Origin: Pseudomonas sp. MM213 | GTDB taxonomy: Bacteria; Pseudomonadota; Gammaproteobacteria; Pseudomonadales; Pseudomonadaceae | NCBI RefSeq assembly: GCF_020423045.1 | Contig: NZ_CP081943.1 | Location: 5,146,001 to 5,210,000 of the forward strand | Length of the DNA stretch: 64,000 bases | Reading direction: 5' to 3' | Part shown: piece after piece, positions 31,846 through 40,065 of the stretch | Numbering within the stretch: the stretch's first letter is position 1 | Layout of the letters: each line of letters starts with the position of its first letter | The notes under the pieces: model-generated | Databases searched by the model: none | The model's input: only the letters and a program-made list of their open reading frames with translations | Told to the model about the DNA's origin: nothing | Made by a program: the position numbers and the translations under genes

Positions 31846-32648
31846 AGTTGATGCTGGCTGAACCGTTCAAGAGCCTTTGGGCCGGGCGCGACCCGTTCGC
31901 CGAAGTCGAAGGCTTGCAGGGCGAGGTTTATCGCGAGCTGGAAGCGCGCCGGACCTTGCGCACCGAAGTGAACGGCCATGGTTTTTTCGTGAAGATCCAC
32001 CGTGGCATTGGCTGGGGCGAGATCTTCAAGAACCTGCTGACCGCCAAACTGCCGGTGCTCGGTGCGGGCCAGGAGTGGAAAGCCATTCAGCGCCTGCAGG
32101 AAGTCGGTGTGCCGACCATGACAGCTGTCGCCTACGGTGAAAAGGGCAGCAACCCGGCGGACCAGCATTCGTTCATCGTTACCGAAGAGCTGGCGCCGAC
32201 CGTCAGCCTCGAAGATTTCAGTATCGACTGGGTCAAGCAACCGCCGGAGCCCAAACTCAAGCGCGCGCTGATCGCCGAAGTCGCGCGCATGACCGGCATG
32301 ATGCACCGTGCCGGGGTCAACCATCGCGACTGCTACATCTGCCACTTCCTGTTGCACACCGATAAACCGGTGACCGCCGACGATTTCAAACTTTCGGTGA
32401 TCGACCTGCACCGCGCCCAGACCCGCCCGACGATTACCCAGCGCTGGCGTAACAAGGATCTGGCGGCGCTGTACTTCTCGGCCCTGGACATCGGCTTGAC
32501 CCAGCGCGACAAATTGCGTTTCCTCAAGGGCTACTTCCAGCAACCGCTGCGCCAGGTTCTGTCGGAAGAAGCGGGGCTGCTCGCCTGGCTGGAAGGCAAG
32601 GCCAACAAACTCTACGACCGTAAACAGCGATACGGGGATGCGCTCTGA
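31842..32648 (+). CDS. waaP: LPS core heptose(I) kinase WaaP
   Basis: This 268-residue kinase phosphorylates heptose I of the inner core, which in P. aeruginosa is essential and stabilises the outer membrane. It has a protein-kinase-like fold: the catalytic loop reads NHRDCYICHFLL and the metal aspartate lies in VIDLHRAQ. The N-terminus (FKSLWAGRDPFAEVEGLQGE) is typical of RfaP. It overlaps waaG by four bases (ATGA) and the next kinase gene by one. Confidence 0.95.
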   Translation: MKLMLAEPFKSLWAGRDPFAEVEGLQGEVYRELEARRTLRTEVNGHGFFVKIHRGIGWGEIFKNLLTAKLPVLGAGQEWKAIQRLQEVGVPTMTAVAYGEKGSNPADQHSFIVTEELAPTVSLEDFSIDWVKQPPEPKLKRALIAEVARMTGMMHRAGVNHRDCYICHFLLHTDKPVTADDFKLSVIDLHRAQTRPTITQRWRNKDLAALYFSALDIGLTQRDKLRFLKGYFQQPLRQVLSEEAGLLAWLEGKANKLYDRKQRYGDAL

Positions 32649-33382
32649 TGTCGGGCTGGAAACTGGAACCTGCTTATAGCGAGCTGGCAGAAGATTTCGG
32701 CAGCCTTGAAGCGGTGTTTGCGCTTAAGGGCGAGCGACTGACTCACGATCCGTTGTCCGAAGTCATCCGCGTCAATCGCAATGGCGTCAACTATTACGTC
32801 AAACGTTACGTCGGCGCGGGCAAGGGCTTGCGCCGTTATCTGGGCAAGCCGCGGGTGAAAATGGAGTGGCAGAACCTCAAGCGCTTTGCCAAATGGGGCA
32901 TTCCCACTGCTGAAGTGGTGGCCTGGGGGCTGGAGCGGCGCGGTGCGGCGTACGCTCGCGGGGCGATGATTACCCTTGAACTGCCGCATACCGTAGACCT
33001 GTCCATCCTGGCTGAACGGCATGATCCAAAACTGGCGGACCGCGCCTGGGTCGATCATGTCAGTCGGCAATTGGCCGGTTATACCCGGACCATGCACGAC
33101 CACCGCTTCACCCATAACGATCTGAAGTGGCGCAACCTGTTGATCGACGACCAGGCCCGGCTGTTCCTGATCGATTGCCCCAACGGTAATTTCTGGCGCG
33201 GCTTCTGGCTCAAGTACCGTATCACCAAGGATCTGGCGTGCCTGGACAAGGTCGCCAAGTATCAGCTGTCGGCGACTCAACGCCTGCGCTTTTACCTGCA
33301 ATACAGCCAACGGACACGACTCAATGCCGCCGACAAAAAACGGATCCGGCACGTGGTTAGATTTTTCGAGGGACGCGAATGA
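32648..33382 (+). CDS. wapP: LPS kinase-like protein (WapP position)
   Basis: This is a 244-residue InaA/WaaP-type kinase. The catalytic loop is HRFTHNDLKWRNLLID, with the metal-binding aspartate in FLIDCPNG, so it looks active. By position it equals PA5008 (WapP) of P. aeruginosa, thought to phosphorylate heptose II. It shares one base with waaP upstream and overlaps wapQ by four. The function is inferred from family and place. Confidence 0.87.
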   Translation: MSGWKLEPAYSELAEDFGSLEAVFALKGERLTHDPLSEVIRVNRNGVNYYVKRYVGAGKGLRRYLGKPRVKMEWQNLKRFAKWGIPTAEVVAWGLERRGAAYARGAMITLELPHTVDLSILAERHDPKLADRAWVDHVSRQLAGYTRTMHDHRFTHNDLKWRNLLIDDQARLFLIDCPNGNFWRGFWLKYRITKDLACLDKVAKYQLSATQRLRFYLQYSQRTRLNAADKKRIRHVVRFFEGRE

Positions 33383-34131
33383 CTGATTTTCTGGCTGCTG
33401 AAGACCGTGCGCTACTGGAGCGCCACGGCCTCGGCAACTTCGATGCGCTTTGGGCCAGGCAGCTTGATGCCGTGGATGAGCCCAACACCGTGCGCGGTGG
33501 CTGGAGCAGCGTGTTTCGGCTGGATCTTGAAGGTCACGGCTTCTACCTCAAACGGCAAAGCAACTACCAGATGCGCACGTTGCATGCGCCGTTTGGCGAA
33601 CCCAGTTTTGCCCGGGAATTTCGCAACATCAGTCGTTATGAAAAACTTGGCATTCCGGCGCTGAAAGCGGCGTTCTTCGGTGAGCGCAAAGTCGATGGCG
33701 AAGTCCGGGCGATTCTGCTGACCCGTGCGCTGGACGGTTGGGATGACCTGGATTCGCTGTTGCAGCGCTGGTCGGAGTTAAGTGGTGCGCAGCACTCGGC
33801 GATTTTGCAGGCGTGTGGCGAGCTGGCTCGGCGCCTGCACGCGGCGCGTCAGGTTCATGGCTGCTTCTATCCCAAACACATTTTTCTGCGGGCCACGGGC
33901 GACGGTTACCAGGCTCAATTGATCGACCTGGAGAAAACCCGGCCGCTGCTGTGGGGCCGACGTGACCGGGTCAAGGATCTGGAACCGTTGACGCGGCGGG
34001 CGCCCGAGTGGAGCGATGCGCAGGTACGTGAATTGCTGGCCGCTTACCTGGATCAATCGCAGGACAGTTCGCTGATCGACAGCTGGCTGGCGCGACTGAC
34101 CGCGCGGCGCAGCCACAAGGAGGCGCGCTGA
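33379..34131 (+). CDS. wapQ: LPS kinase-like protein (WapQ position)
   Basis: This is a 250-residue protein of the same kinase superfamily, equivalent in position to PA5007 (WapQ). RGGWSSVFRLDLEGHGFYLK is the glycine-loop and lysine region. The catalytic loop is altered to HGCFYPKHIFLRA, and the metal site reads QLIDLEKTRP. The loop lacks the usual HxD-x4-N pattern, so it may be a weak kinase or a pseudokinase. It is proposed to act on an inner-core heptose. It overlaps both neighbours by 4 and 1 bp. Confidence 0.86.
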   Translation: MTDFLAAEDRALLERHGLGNFDALWARQLDAVDEPNTVRGGWSSVFRLDLEGHGFYLKRQSNYQMRTLHAPFGEPSFAREFRNISRYEKLGIPALKAAFFGERKVDGEVRAILLTRALDGWDDLDSLLQRWSELSGAQHSAILQACGELARRLHAARQVHGCFYPKHIFLRATGDGYQAQLIDLEKTRPLLWGRRDRVKDLEPLTRRAPEWSDAQVRELLAAYLDQSQDSSLIDSWLARLTARRSHKEAR

Positions 34132-35582
34132 TGCGTTTGTCCGAACTGAAAAACACCGGCCGTAGCCCGGCTCTGCCGCTGAGCGTTTCACTGGCCGATG
34201 CCGCCGGTCCTGCCGAGTTGCAATTGTTGAGTCTGTTGCGGGTGTTGCCGGGCCAGCGTTATGTCGGCGCCGGTGTCTGGCGTGGTCGTCCGGTGCTGGC
34301 CAAGTTGTTGGTCGGCACCAAGGCGGCCCGGCATTTTCAGCGAGAACTGGACGGTGTTCGCTTGCTCGCCGCTCAAGGTCTGACCACGCCGCAGCTGCTG
34401 GCCGACGGCTTGAAGGACGGCGAGGGCGGCTGGCTGCTGTTCGATTTCCTTGAAGGCGCCGAGAGCCTGGGGGATACCTGGAAACAGGTCGAGCACTTGC
34501 CGGTGCTCGCGGATGGGCAAGGGGCCGTGTTGGCCGAGGCGTTGGGCGCGATCGGCCAGATGCACCGCAAAGGGCTGTGGCAGGAAGACCTGCACCTGGA
34601 CAACCTGCTGCGCCAGGGCGGTCGACTGTATCTGATCGACGGCGCCGGGATCTGTAGCGAAACCCCCGGCCAGCCATTGTCGCGGCAGAAAGTCCTGGAA
34701 AACCTCGGGGTGTTTTTCGCCCAGTTGCCCAAGGCGCTGGAGCCTTTCACCGAAGAATTGCTGGTCTATTACCTGCTGAGCAATGGCGAGCATGCCTTGC
34801 CCATGGAAGCGTTGCAGAAACAGATCGACAAGGTCCGCAGCTGGCGCCTCAAGGACTTCCTGATCAAGGTCGGACGCGAATGCACGCTGTTCAGTGTGCA
34901 GCGCGGGGCCTTCGGGTTGCGGGCGATTCGCCGCGAGGAAGAAACAGCGATGTTGCCGGTGCTGGAGCAGGCCGATGCATTGCTCGATCAGGGCCATCTG
35001 TACAAGACCGGCGGCGCGGCGAGTGTCGGAAAAGTCGCGGTGGACGGTCGGACGCTGGTAATCAAGCGCTACAACATCAAAGGCTTTGCCCACTGGCTCA
35101 AGCGCTTCTGGCGCCCGAGCCGTGCCTGGCACTCATGGCGCGAAGGCAATCGGCTGGCATTCCTTGGTTTTGCCACGCCGAAACCGCTGGCCGTGCTGGA
35201 AAAACGTTTTCTCTGGTTGCGCAGCCGGGCGTATCTGGTGACCGAGCATTTGGCGGGGCCGGACATCATCGAGCGGTTTGCGCCGTACGTTGAAAGCGGT
35301 GAAGCGCCCGAGGCAGAGCTGGTGGCGCTGGATCAGTTGTTTGCAGAGCTGATTCGCGAGCGGATCAGTCATGGCGACTTCAAGGGCCACAACCTGTTCT
35401 GGCAGGAAGATCGCTGGGCACTGATCGATCTGGACGCGATGCGTCAGCACGGCTCGCTCGCCAGCTTCGCCCCGGCGTATGCGCGGGACCGGGCGCGGTT
35501 CATGCGCAATTGGCCTGAGAGCAGCGCGCTGTATCAGGTTATCGATCAGCGGCTGCCCAAAGAAATCGCCAGCGCTGCCTGA
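34131..35582 (+). CDS. Tandem kinase-like LPS core protein (PA5006 type)
   Basis: This is a 483-residue protein in which two kinase-like halves appear fused. The first has a loop near residue 142, MHRKGLWQEDLHLDNLL, with LYLIDGAGI. The second has one near residue 411, RISHGDFKGHNLFWQ, with ALIDLDAM. The second half resembles WaaP/InaA proteins most. It corresponds in position to PA5006, whose job is not defined. It is the last gene of the coupled waaF-to-PA5006-like run; a REP half follows. It could phosphorylate core sugars or regulate the other kinases. Confidence 0.8.
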   Translation: MRLSELKNTGRSPALPLSVSLADAAGPAELQLLSLLRVLPGQRYVGAGVWRGRPVLAKLLVGTKAARHFQRELDGVRLLAAQGLTTPQLLADGLKDGEGGWLLFDFLEGAESLGDTWKQVEHLPVLADGQGAVLAEALGAIGQMHRKGLWQEDLHLDNLLRQGGRLYLIDGAGICSETPGQPLSRQKVLENLGVFFAQLPKALEPFTEELLVYYLLSNGEHALPMEALQKQIDKVRSWRLKDFLIKVGRECTLFSVQRGAFGLRAIRREEETAMLPVLEQADALLDQGHLYKTGGAASVGKVAVDGRTLVIKRYNIKGFAHWLKRFWRPSRAWHSWREGNRLAFLGFATPKPLAVLEKRFLWLRSRAYLVTEHLAGPDIIERFAPYVESGEAPEAELVALDQLFAELIRERISHGDFKGHNLFWQEDRWALIDLDAMRQHGSLASFAPAYARDRARFMRNWPESSALYQVIDQRLPKEIASAA

Positions 35583-35633
35583 ATTTCCTGCAGGGTCTGC
35601 GGCAAACACACATTCTGTGCCCGCTGCAGATCC

Positions 35634-35658
35634 TGTAGGAGCAAGCTTGCTCGCGATG
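35634..35658. repeat. Single REP half
   Basis: One GTAGGAGCAAGCTTGCTCGC unit lies 50 bp after the kinase gene, with no inverse partner nearby. It belongs to the same subtype as the REPIN at 28371-28461. Confidence 0.75.
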
Positions 35659-35787
35659 GGGCTGGAACAGTCACCCGAGATTGGCGGACAAGTTCTTATG
35701 AAATGTCCTACATGTTCTCCGGACCCCATGAACTGTGCCCCGAATAGCCGCAATGCTAGTTTGCCTGACGTTCATGGAGGGCAAATC

Positions 35788-36123
35788 TTGACGATTAAAA
35801 CGGCTGTTCTGCTCGGCACATTCTCACTGGCGCTATCTGGCTGCGGCACCGCCGTCACCGTCCTGCAAAATGACGAAGACGCGGCGCGTGACCTGCGCAA
35901 ACAAAAAACCTACTGCCAGTCCATCCCGCGAATCTACAGCGGGATGGCCTACGATTTTTGTGTGCTGAATGCACCGCCGGACCCCACGGGTTTTCTTGTA
36001 CCGCTGGTTTTGCTGGACCTGGCGTTGTCCGGTGCGCTGGACACCGTTGCCTTGCCGTACACGATTTACCGGCAGGGGGTCGATGGCAATCTCAGGATTT
36101 ACTGGCGGCCGGGTCGCGGATGA
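35788..36123 (+). CDS. YceK/YidQ-family small lipoprotein
   Basis: This is a 111-residue lipoprotein. It starts at a TTG preceded seven bases earlier by GGAGG. The lipobox LSGC places the lipidated cysteine at residue 19. The remainder (YSGMAYDFCVLNAP, then LLDLALSGALDTVALPYTIY) matches the small YceK/YidQ lipoproteins, whose role is unknown. No +2 aspartate follows the cysteine, so outer-membrane sorting is expected. I do not recall an equivalent at this point of the P. aeruginosa cluster. Confidence 0.78.
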   Translation: MTIKTAVLLGTFSLALSGCGTAVTVLQNDEDAARDLRKQKTYCQSIPRIYSGMAYDFCVLNAPPDPTGFLVPLVLLDLALSGALDTVALPYTIYRQGVDGNLRIYWRPGRG

Positions 36124-36199
36124 TCCTGGCCGTGCGTCCTGGCCTTGGGTCATGTTTACGCCGCTGATAACCGTAGGGTCATTCCCGGCATGTTTACGC

Positions 36200-36205
36200 T
36201 ATAAT
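36200..36205 (+). promoter_or_regulatory. Possible -10 box upstream of carbamoyltransferase
   Basis: A perfect TATAAT lies 93 bp upstream of the GTG start in the gap where the second half of the core cluster begins. I see no good -35 match at the usual distance, so this is tentative. A short hairpin with GCCCCTTGCGAGGGC follows at about 36227-36241. Confidence 0.35.
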
Positions 36206-36297
36206 CCCGCCCTTTAGCTGTCTCTCGCCCCTTGCGAGGGCACATTAATTTTTGAGGCGCGTTGCGCCTGCATGCAGACTAAAGAGGCTAGACCCCT

Positions 36298-38055
36298 GTG
36301 GCATTGACGATTCTTGGCCTGTCCGGCGCCCTTAGCCATGATCCTTCCGCAGCCTTGTACATCGACGGCAAGCTGGTCGCGGCGGCTGAAGAAGAGCGCT
36401 TTGTGCGCGATAAACATGCAAAGAACCGCATGCCATACGAATCGGCGAAGTTCTGCCTCGAGCAGGCGGGCATCAAGCCGTCCGACGTTGACGTGGTTGC
36501 GATTCCGTTCGCACCGATCAGCCTGTTCGGCAAGGCGCGCTGGCACTACGCCAAGCGTTACTGGTACGCCCCGGACCGCGCCCTCGACGCGATCCTGATG
36601 GGCAACCGTCGCTACAAGCGCTATCGCAACAAGATCGTCTGGTGCCTGGAGCAACTGGGCTTCGACCCGAAGAAAATCAAGATCGAGCCCGTCGAGCATC
36701 ACCTGGCTCACGCTTCCAGCGCTTACCACTGTTCCGGTTTCAAAGAGAAAACCGCGATCCTCGGCATCGACGGCAAGGGTGAGTACGCCACGACCTTCTT
36801 CGGTTACGGCGAAAACGGCAAGATCCACAAGATCAAGGAATTCTTCGATCCGGATTCCCTCGGCGGCCTGTACGGTGCGATCACCGAGTTCCTCGGTTTC
36901 GAGATGCTCGACGGCGAGTTCAAGGTCATGGGCATGGCGCCGTACGGCGACGCCAGCAAGTACGACTTCTCGCGTCTGGCCTCGTTCGAGAACGGCGAGC
37001 TGGTGATCAACACCGACTACGCCAACGTCATCGGCCTGCGCCGTTATAAAGAGAAGGGCAAGGGTTTCTACTTCTCGCCGAAGCTGATCGAGTGGCTGGG
37101 TCCCAAGCGCGAAGGCGACATCGCCGACGAGCCGTACATCCACTACGCCGCGAGCATGCAAGCGCTGTTCGAGAAACTGGCGTTGCAGATGATCGACCAT
37201 TACCTGGGCGACGTGCTCAAGGAAACCGGCAAGCTGGCCTTCGCCGGCGGCTGTGCGTTGAACGTCAAGCTCAACCAGAAAATCATCGCCCGTGACGACG
37301 TCAAAGAGCTGTTCGTCCAGCCTGCGTCCGGCGATGCCGGCACCGCGGTCGGCGCGGCGGCTTACGTGTCTCACGCCCGTGGCGTGCCAGTCGAGAAGAT
37401 GGAACACGTCTACCTCGGCCCGTCGTACAGCAACGAAGACGTGCTGGCAGCATGCGCCCGTCACCCGAGCAAGCCGGTATGGCGCAAGCTCGAGAACATG
37501 CCGGAAAACATTGCCAAAATCATGGTCGACGGCAACCCGGTCGCGTGGTTCCAGGGTCGCATGGAGTTCGGTCCGCGTGCCTTGGGCGGTCGTTCGATCA
37601 TCGGTTGCCCGAGCGCGACCGGCGTGGCTGATCGCATCAACCACCAGATCAAGTTCCGCGAGCGCTGGAGGCCTTTCTGCCCGTCGATGCTCGACACCGT
37701 CGCGCCGCAGATGATCAAGATCGATCACCCGGCGCCGTTCATGACCTTCACCTTCGAAGTGGCTGAAGAGTGGAAAACCCGCGTGCCGGAAGTCGTCCAC
37801 GAAGACGGCACGTCCCGGGCCCAGGTGCTCAAGCGCGAATACAACCCGCGCTACTACGACATGATGAAGGCGCTGGAAGTGCTGACCGGCAACGGCGTGT
37901 CGCTGAACACTTCGCTCAACCGTCGTGGCGAGCCGATGATCTGCTCGCCGACGGATGCCCTGAACATGTTCTTCGGCTCCGACCTGCAGTATCTGATCAT
38001 GGAAGACATCCTGGTGGTCAAAGAGGGCGCGGACGCATATGACACGCTCGGCTGA
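36298..38055 (+). CDS. Carbamoyltransferase, NodU/CmcH family
   Basis: This is a 585-residue O-carbamoyltransferase that uses carbamoyl phosphate and ATP. In Pseudomonas LPS the heptose II residue carries a 7-O-carbamoyl group, and the equivalent gene PA5005 (WapO) is thought to add it. The N-terminal kinase-like part reads LSGALSHDPSAALYIDGKL and AAAEEERF. The metal-binding histidines lie in EHHLAHASSAYH. The C-terminal YrdC-like part has GRMEFGPRALGGRSI. It begins at GTG. The stop lies 17 bp inside the next gene. Confidence 0.92.
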   Translation: MALTILGLSGALSHDPSAALYIDGKLVAAAEEERFVRDKHAKNRMPYESAKFCLEQAGIKPSDVDVVAIPFAPISLFGKARWHYAKRYWYAPDRALDAILMGNRRYKRYRNKIVWCLEQLGFDPKKIKIEPVEHHLAHASSAYHCSGFKEKTAILGIDGKGEYATTFFGYGENGKIHKIKEFFDPDSLGGLYGAITEFLGFEMLDGEFKVMGMAPYGDASKYDFSRLASFENGELVINTDYANVIGLRRYKEKGKGFYFSPKLIEWLGPKREGDIADEPYIHYAASMQALFEKLALQMIDHYLGDVLKETGKLAFAGGCALNVKLNQKIIARDDVKELFVQPASGDAGTAVGAAAYVSHARGVPVEKMEHVYLGPSYSNEDVLAACARHPSKPVWRKLENMPENIAKIMVDGNPVAWFQGRMEFGPRALGGRSIIGCPSATGVADRINHQIKFRERWRPFCPSMLDTVAPQMIKIDHPAPFMTFTFEVAEEWKTRVPEVVHEDGTSRAQVLKREYNPRYYDMMKALEVLTGNGVSLNTSLNRRGEPMICSPTDALNMFFGSDLQYLIMEDILVVKEGADAYDTLG

Positions 38056-39169
38056 ACGCCATGTGCTGCAGTTCTGTCACGGCTATGACGGGCCGTTTCT
38101 GGACTGCGCCCGGCAGTACGCCAGCCTGTTCGCGGGGACCGGATATCGAGTGACCACGGTGTTTCTGACCGGGGTTGCAGACAGCGAGGTTGCCGCGGGC
38201 TGTGCTTCCGATGAAGTGTTGTTCATGGAATACAGCTCCAAGGCCATTCGTGGCCTGAAGCTGGGTGCCATCGGCGATCTGCGCAAGATCGCCGCTTCGC
38301 GCAACTTCAGCTTCTGCATCGCTCATCGTTTCAAGCCGATCTACATCGCCTTGCTGGGCACTTCGTTGCCGGTCATCGGTGTGCATCATGCGTTTGATGA
38401 CTACAAGCGCGGCACTCGCAAGCTCTTCGCCCATGTTTTCCGCAAGCGACTGAGCCTGCTCGGGGTTTCCGACGCGGTGCGCGATGACATGCGCGGTTGC
38501 TTGCCGAAATGGCCGGCCGGGCGGATTCAGACACTCTATAACCGCATCGATGTGCAAACCTTGCAAGACAGCCAGGTGTCCGTTCGTGAAGCCCGGGAAA
38601 CCCTGGGGTTGTCGATGGATGCCTGGGTTGTCGGCAACGTCGGACGGCTGCATCCGGACAAGGATCAGGCCACGTTGCTGGAAGGTTTTGCGACGGCTCT
38701 GCCGGGTTTGCCGGCTAACAGCCAACTGGTCGTTTTGGGTACCGGTCGGCTGGAGCAGGACCTCAAGGCCCAGGCCCGCGAGTTGGGTATTGGCGATCGC
38801 GTACTGTTCCTTGGGCAGGTGCCCGAGGCTCGGCGTTATTTCCGTGCCTTCGATGTGTTTGCCCTGAGTTCCGATCACGAGCCGTTCGGCATGGTGCTGC
38901 TGGAGGCCATGGCTGCCGGCGTGCCGTTGCTCGCCACGGCGTGTGGCGGCGCGAAGGAAGTGGTGGAAGGCGTTGGCATTCTGTTCCCGTTGGGCGATGC
39001 CGGGCACCTGGCTCAAGGGCTGCACCATCTGGCCGCAATGGATGAGCAACAACGTCGCCAGTGCGCCGAGCTGATGCTCGACCGCTTGCGTGAGCGCTTC
39101 TCCGACCGTGCCGTACGCGATGCTTTCTGGCGTTTGCCACACGTTACCGAACTGGCGCCGAGGGGCTGA
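38039..39169 (+). CDS. wapH: GT4 glycosyltransferase (WapH position)
   Basis: This is a 376-residue GT-B glycosyltransferase. The donor-binding half has GNVGRLHPDKDQATLLEGFA and the EX7E-type motif SSDHEPFGMVLLEAMAAGVP. By position it is PA5004 (WapH), an outer-core glucosyltransferase in P. aeruginosa. The start overlaps the carbamoyltransferase by 17 bp, and the stop shares one base with the next start. The sugar it adds in this strain is unknown. Confidence 0.87.
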   Translation: MTRSAERHVLQFCHGYDGPFLDCARQYASLFAGTGYRVTTVFLTGVADSEVAAGCASDEVLFMEYSSKAIRGLKLGAIGDLRKIAASRNFSFCIAHRFKPIYIALLGTSLPVIGVHHAFDDYKRGTRKLFAHVFRKRLSLLGVSDAVRDDMRGCLPKWPAGRIQTLYNRIDVQTLQDSQVSVREARETLGLSMDAWVVGNVGRLHPDKDQATLLEGFATALPGLPANSQLVVLGTGRLEQDLKAQARELGIGDRVLFLGQVPEARRYFRAFDVFALSSDHEPFGMVLLEAMAAGVPLLATACGGAKEVVEGVGILFPLGDAGHLAQGLHHLAAMDEQQRRQCAELMLDRLRERFSDRAVRDAFWRLPHVTELAPRG

Positions 39170-40065
39170 TGCTCAACCGACTACAAGGCTGGCGCGAGCG
39201 TGGCTGGGCGGTGGTCGATGCCTCGACTTACGCCGAGGCCTGGAACCGTTATGGCGGCAGCGTCGCGACGCATCCGATGGTCGTCGAACGACTGGCTCAT
39301 TTGGCCGGCATTCCCGTGCGCTATCTGGCCTGGGCGCAAAACGGTGACGTCCAGGCGGCCATCCCGACCTGGGGGCGCGACCTTGCCTTGTCCAAGGACG
39401 TGCTCAAGCGCAACGGTAAAAAAGGCCTGTTCGACCTCGGCAACGCCGAGCTCATCCTGCCGGCCGCTGCTGATACGCAAGCGCCCCTGCGCCATCGCGC
39501 CCGTTATCTGTCAGCACTGAATGAAGGCCGGTTCGCCGGCATCAGGTTGCAGACTGAGCAATTGGCCATGGCCCGTACTCCGGAAGAGCTGTCGAAAAAG
39601 TTTCGCTACAACCAGCGCCGCGAATTGCGCTTGCTGGAGGAGGCGGGCGGCGTGGTGCGGCCGGTCAGCGAGTTTTCCAGCCGAGAACTGGCCGCGATTT
39701 ATTGCGACCTGTTTCAGCGTCGCTGGGGTTTTGCGGCCACCGGTGCCGAGCGCATGGGTGAAGTGATCGAGTTGTTGCGTGATTTGTTGATCGGTTCGGT
39801 GATTTTCCTCAACGACGCGCCAATCGCGATTCAACTGGTCTACCGCGTTGAAGCGCCGCAATGGATCAGTGTCGAGTACATCAATGGTGGCGTGGATCCG
39901 CAAACCCGCGAATTCAGCCCTGGCAGCGTGCTGAGCTTTCTCAATACGCAAAGTGCCTGGGAGCATGCGCGAGCGCTGGACAAGCCCCTGCGCTTCTCCT
40001 TCGGTCGCGCCGATCGTGAATACAAGGATCGCTGGTGCAATCCTGTGCCAGTCTTCACCGTATGA
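39169..40065 (+). CDS. Mig-14 family antimicrobial peptide resistance protein
   Basis: This is a 298-residue protein of the Mig-14 family, related in fold to GNAT/FemAB acyltransferases. Typical parts are KKFRYNQRRELRLLEEAGG, YCDLFQRRWGF and FSFGRADREYKDRW at the C-terminus. Mig-14 of Salmonella associates with the inner membrane and gives resistance to cationic peptides; PA5003 is the positional equivalent. Within this cluster it probably modifies or helps to assemble the LPS core. It overlaps both neighbours by 1-4 bases. Confidence 0.88.
   Translation: MLNRLQGWRERGWAVVDASTYAEAWNRYGGSVATHPMVVERLAHLAGIPVRYLAWAQNGDVQAAIPTWGRDLALSKDVLKRNGKKGLFDLGNAELILPAAADTQAPLRHRARYLSALNEGRFAGIRLQTEQLAMARTPEELSKKFRYNQRRELRLLEEAGGVVRPVSEFSSRELAAIYCDLFQRRWGFAATGAERMGEVIELLRDLLIGSVIFLNDAPIAIQLVYRVEAPQWISVEYINGGVDPQTREFSPGSVLSFLNTQSAWEHARALDKPLRFSFGRADREYKDRWCNPVPVFTV

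Noticed and set aside
36214..37800. A 528-codon open frame antisense to the carbamoyltransferase gene
   Set aside because: It has no recognisable protein character; the plus-strand frame has clear enzyme motifs.
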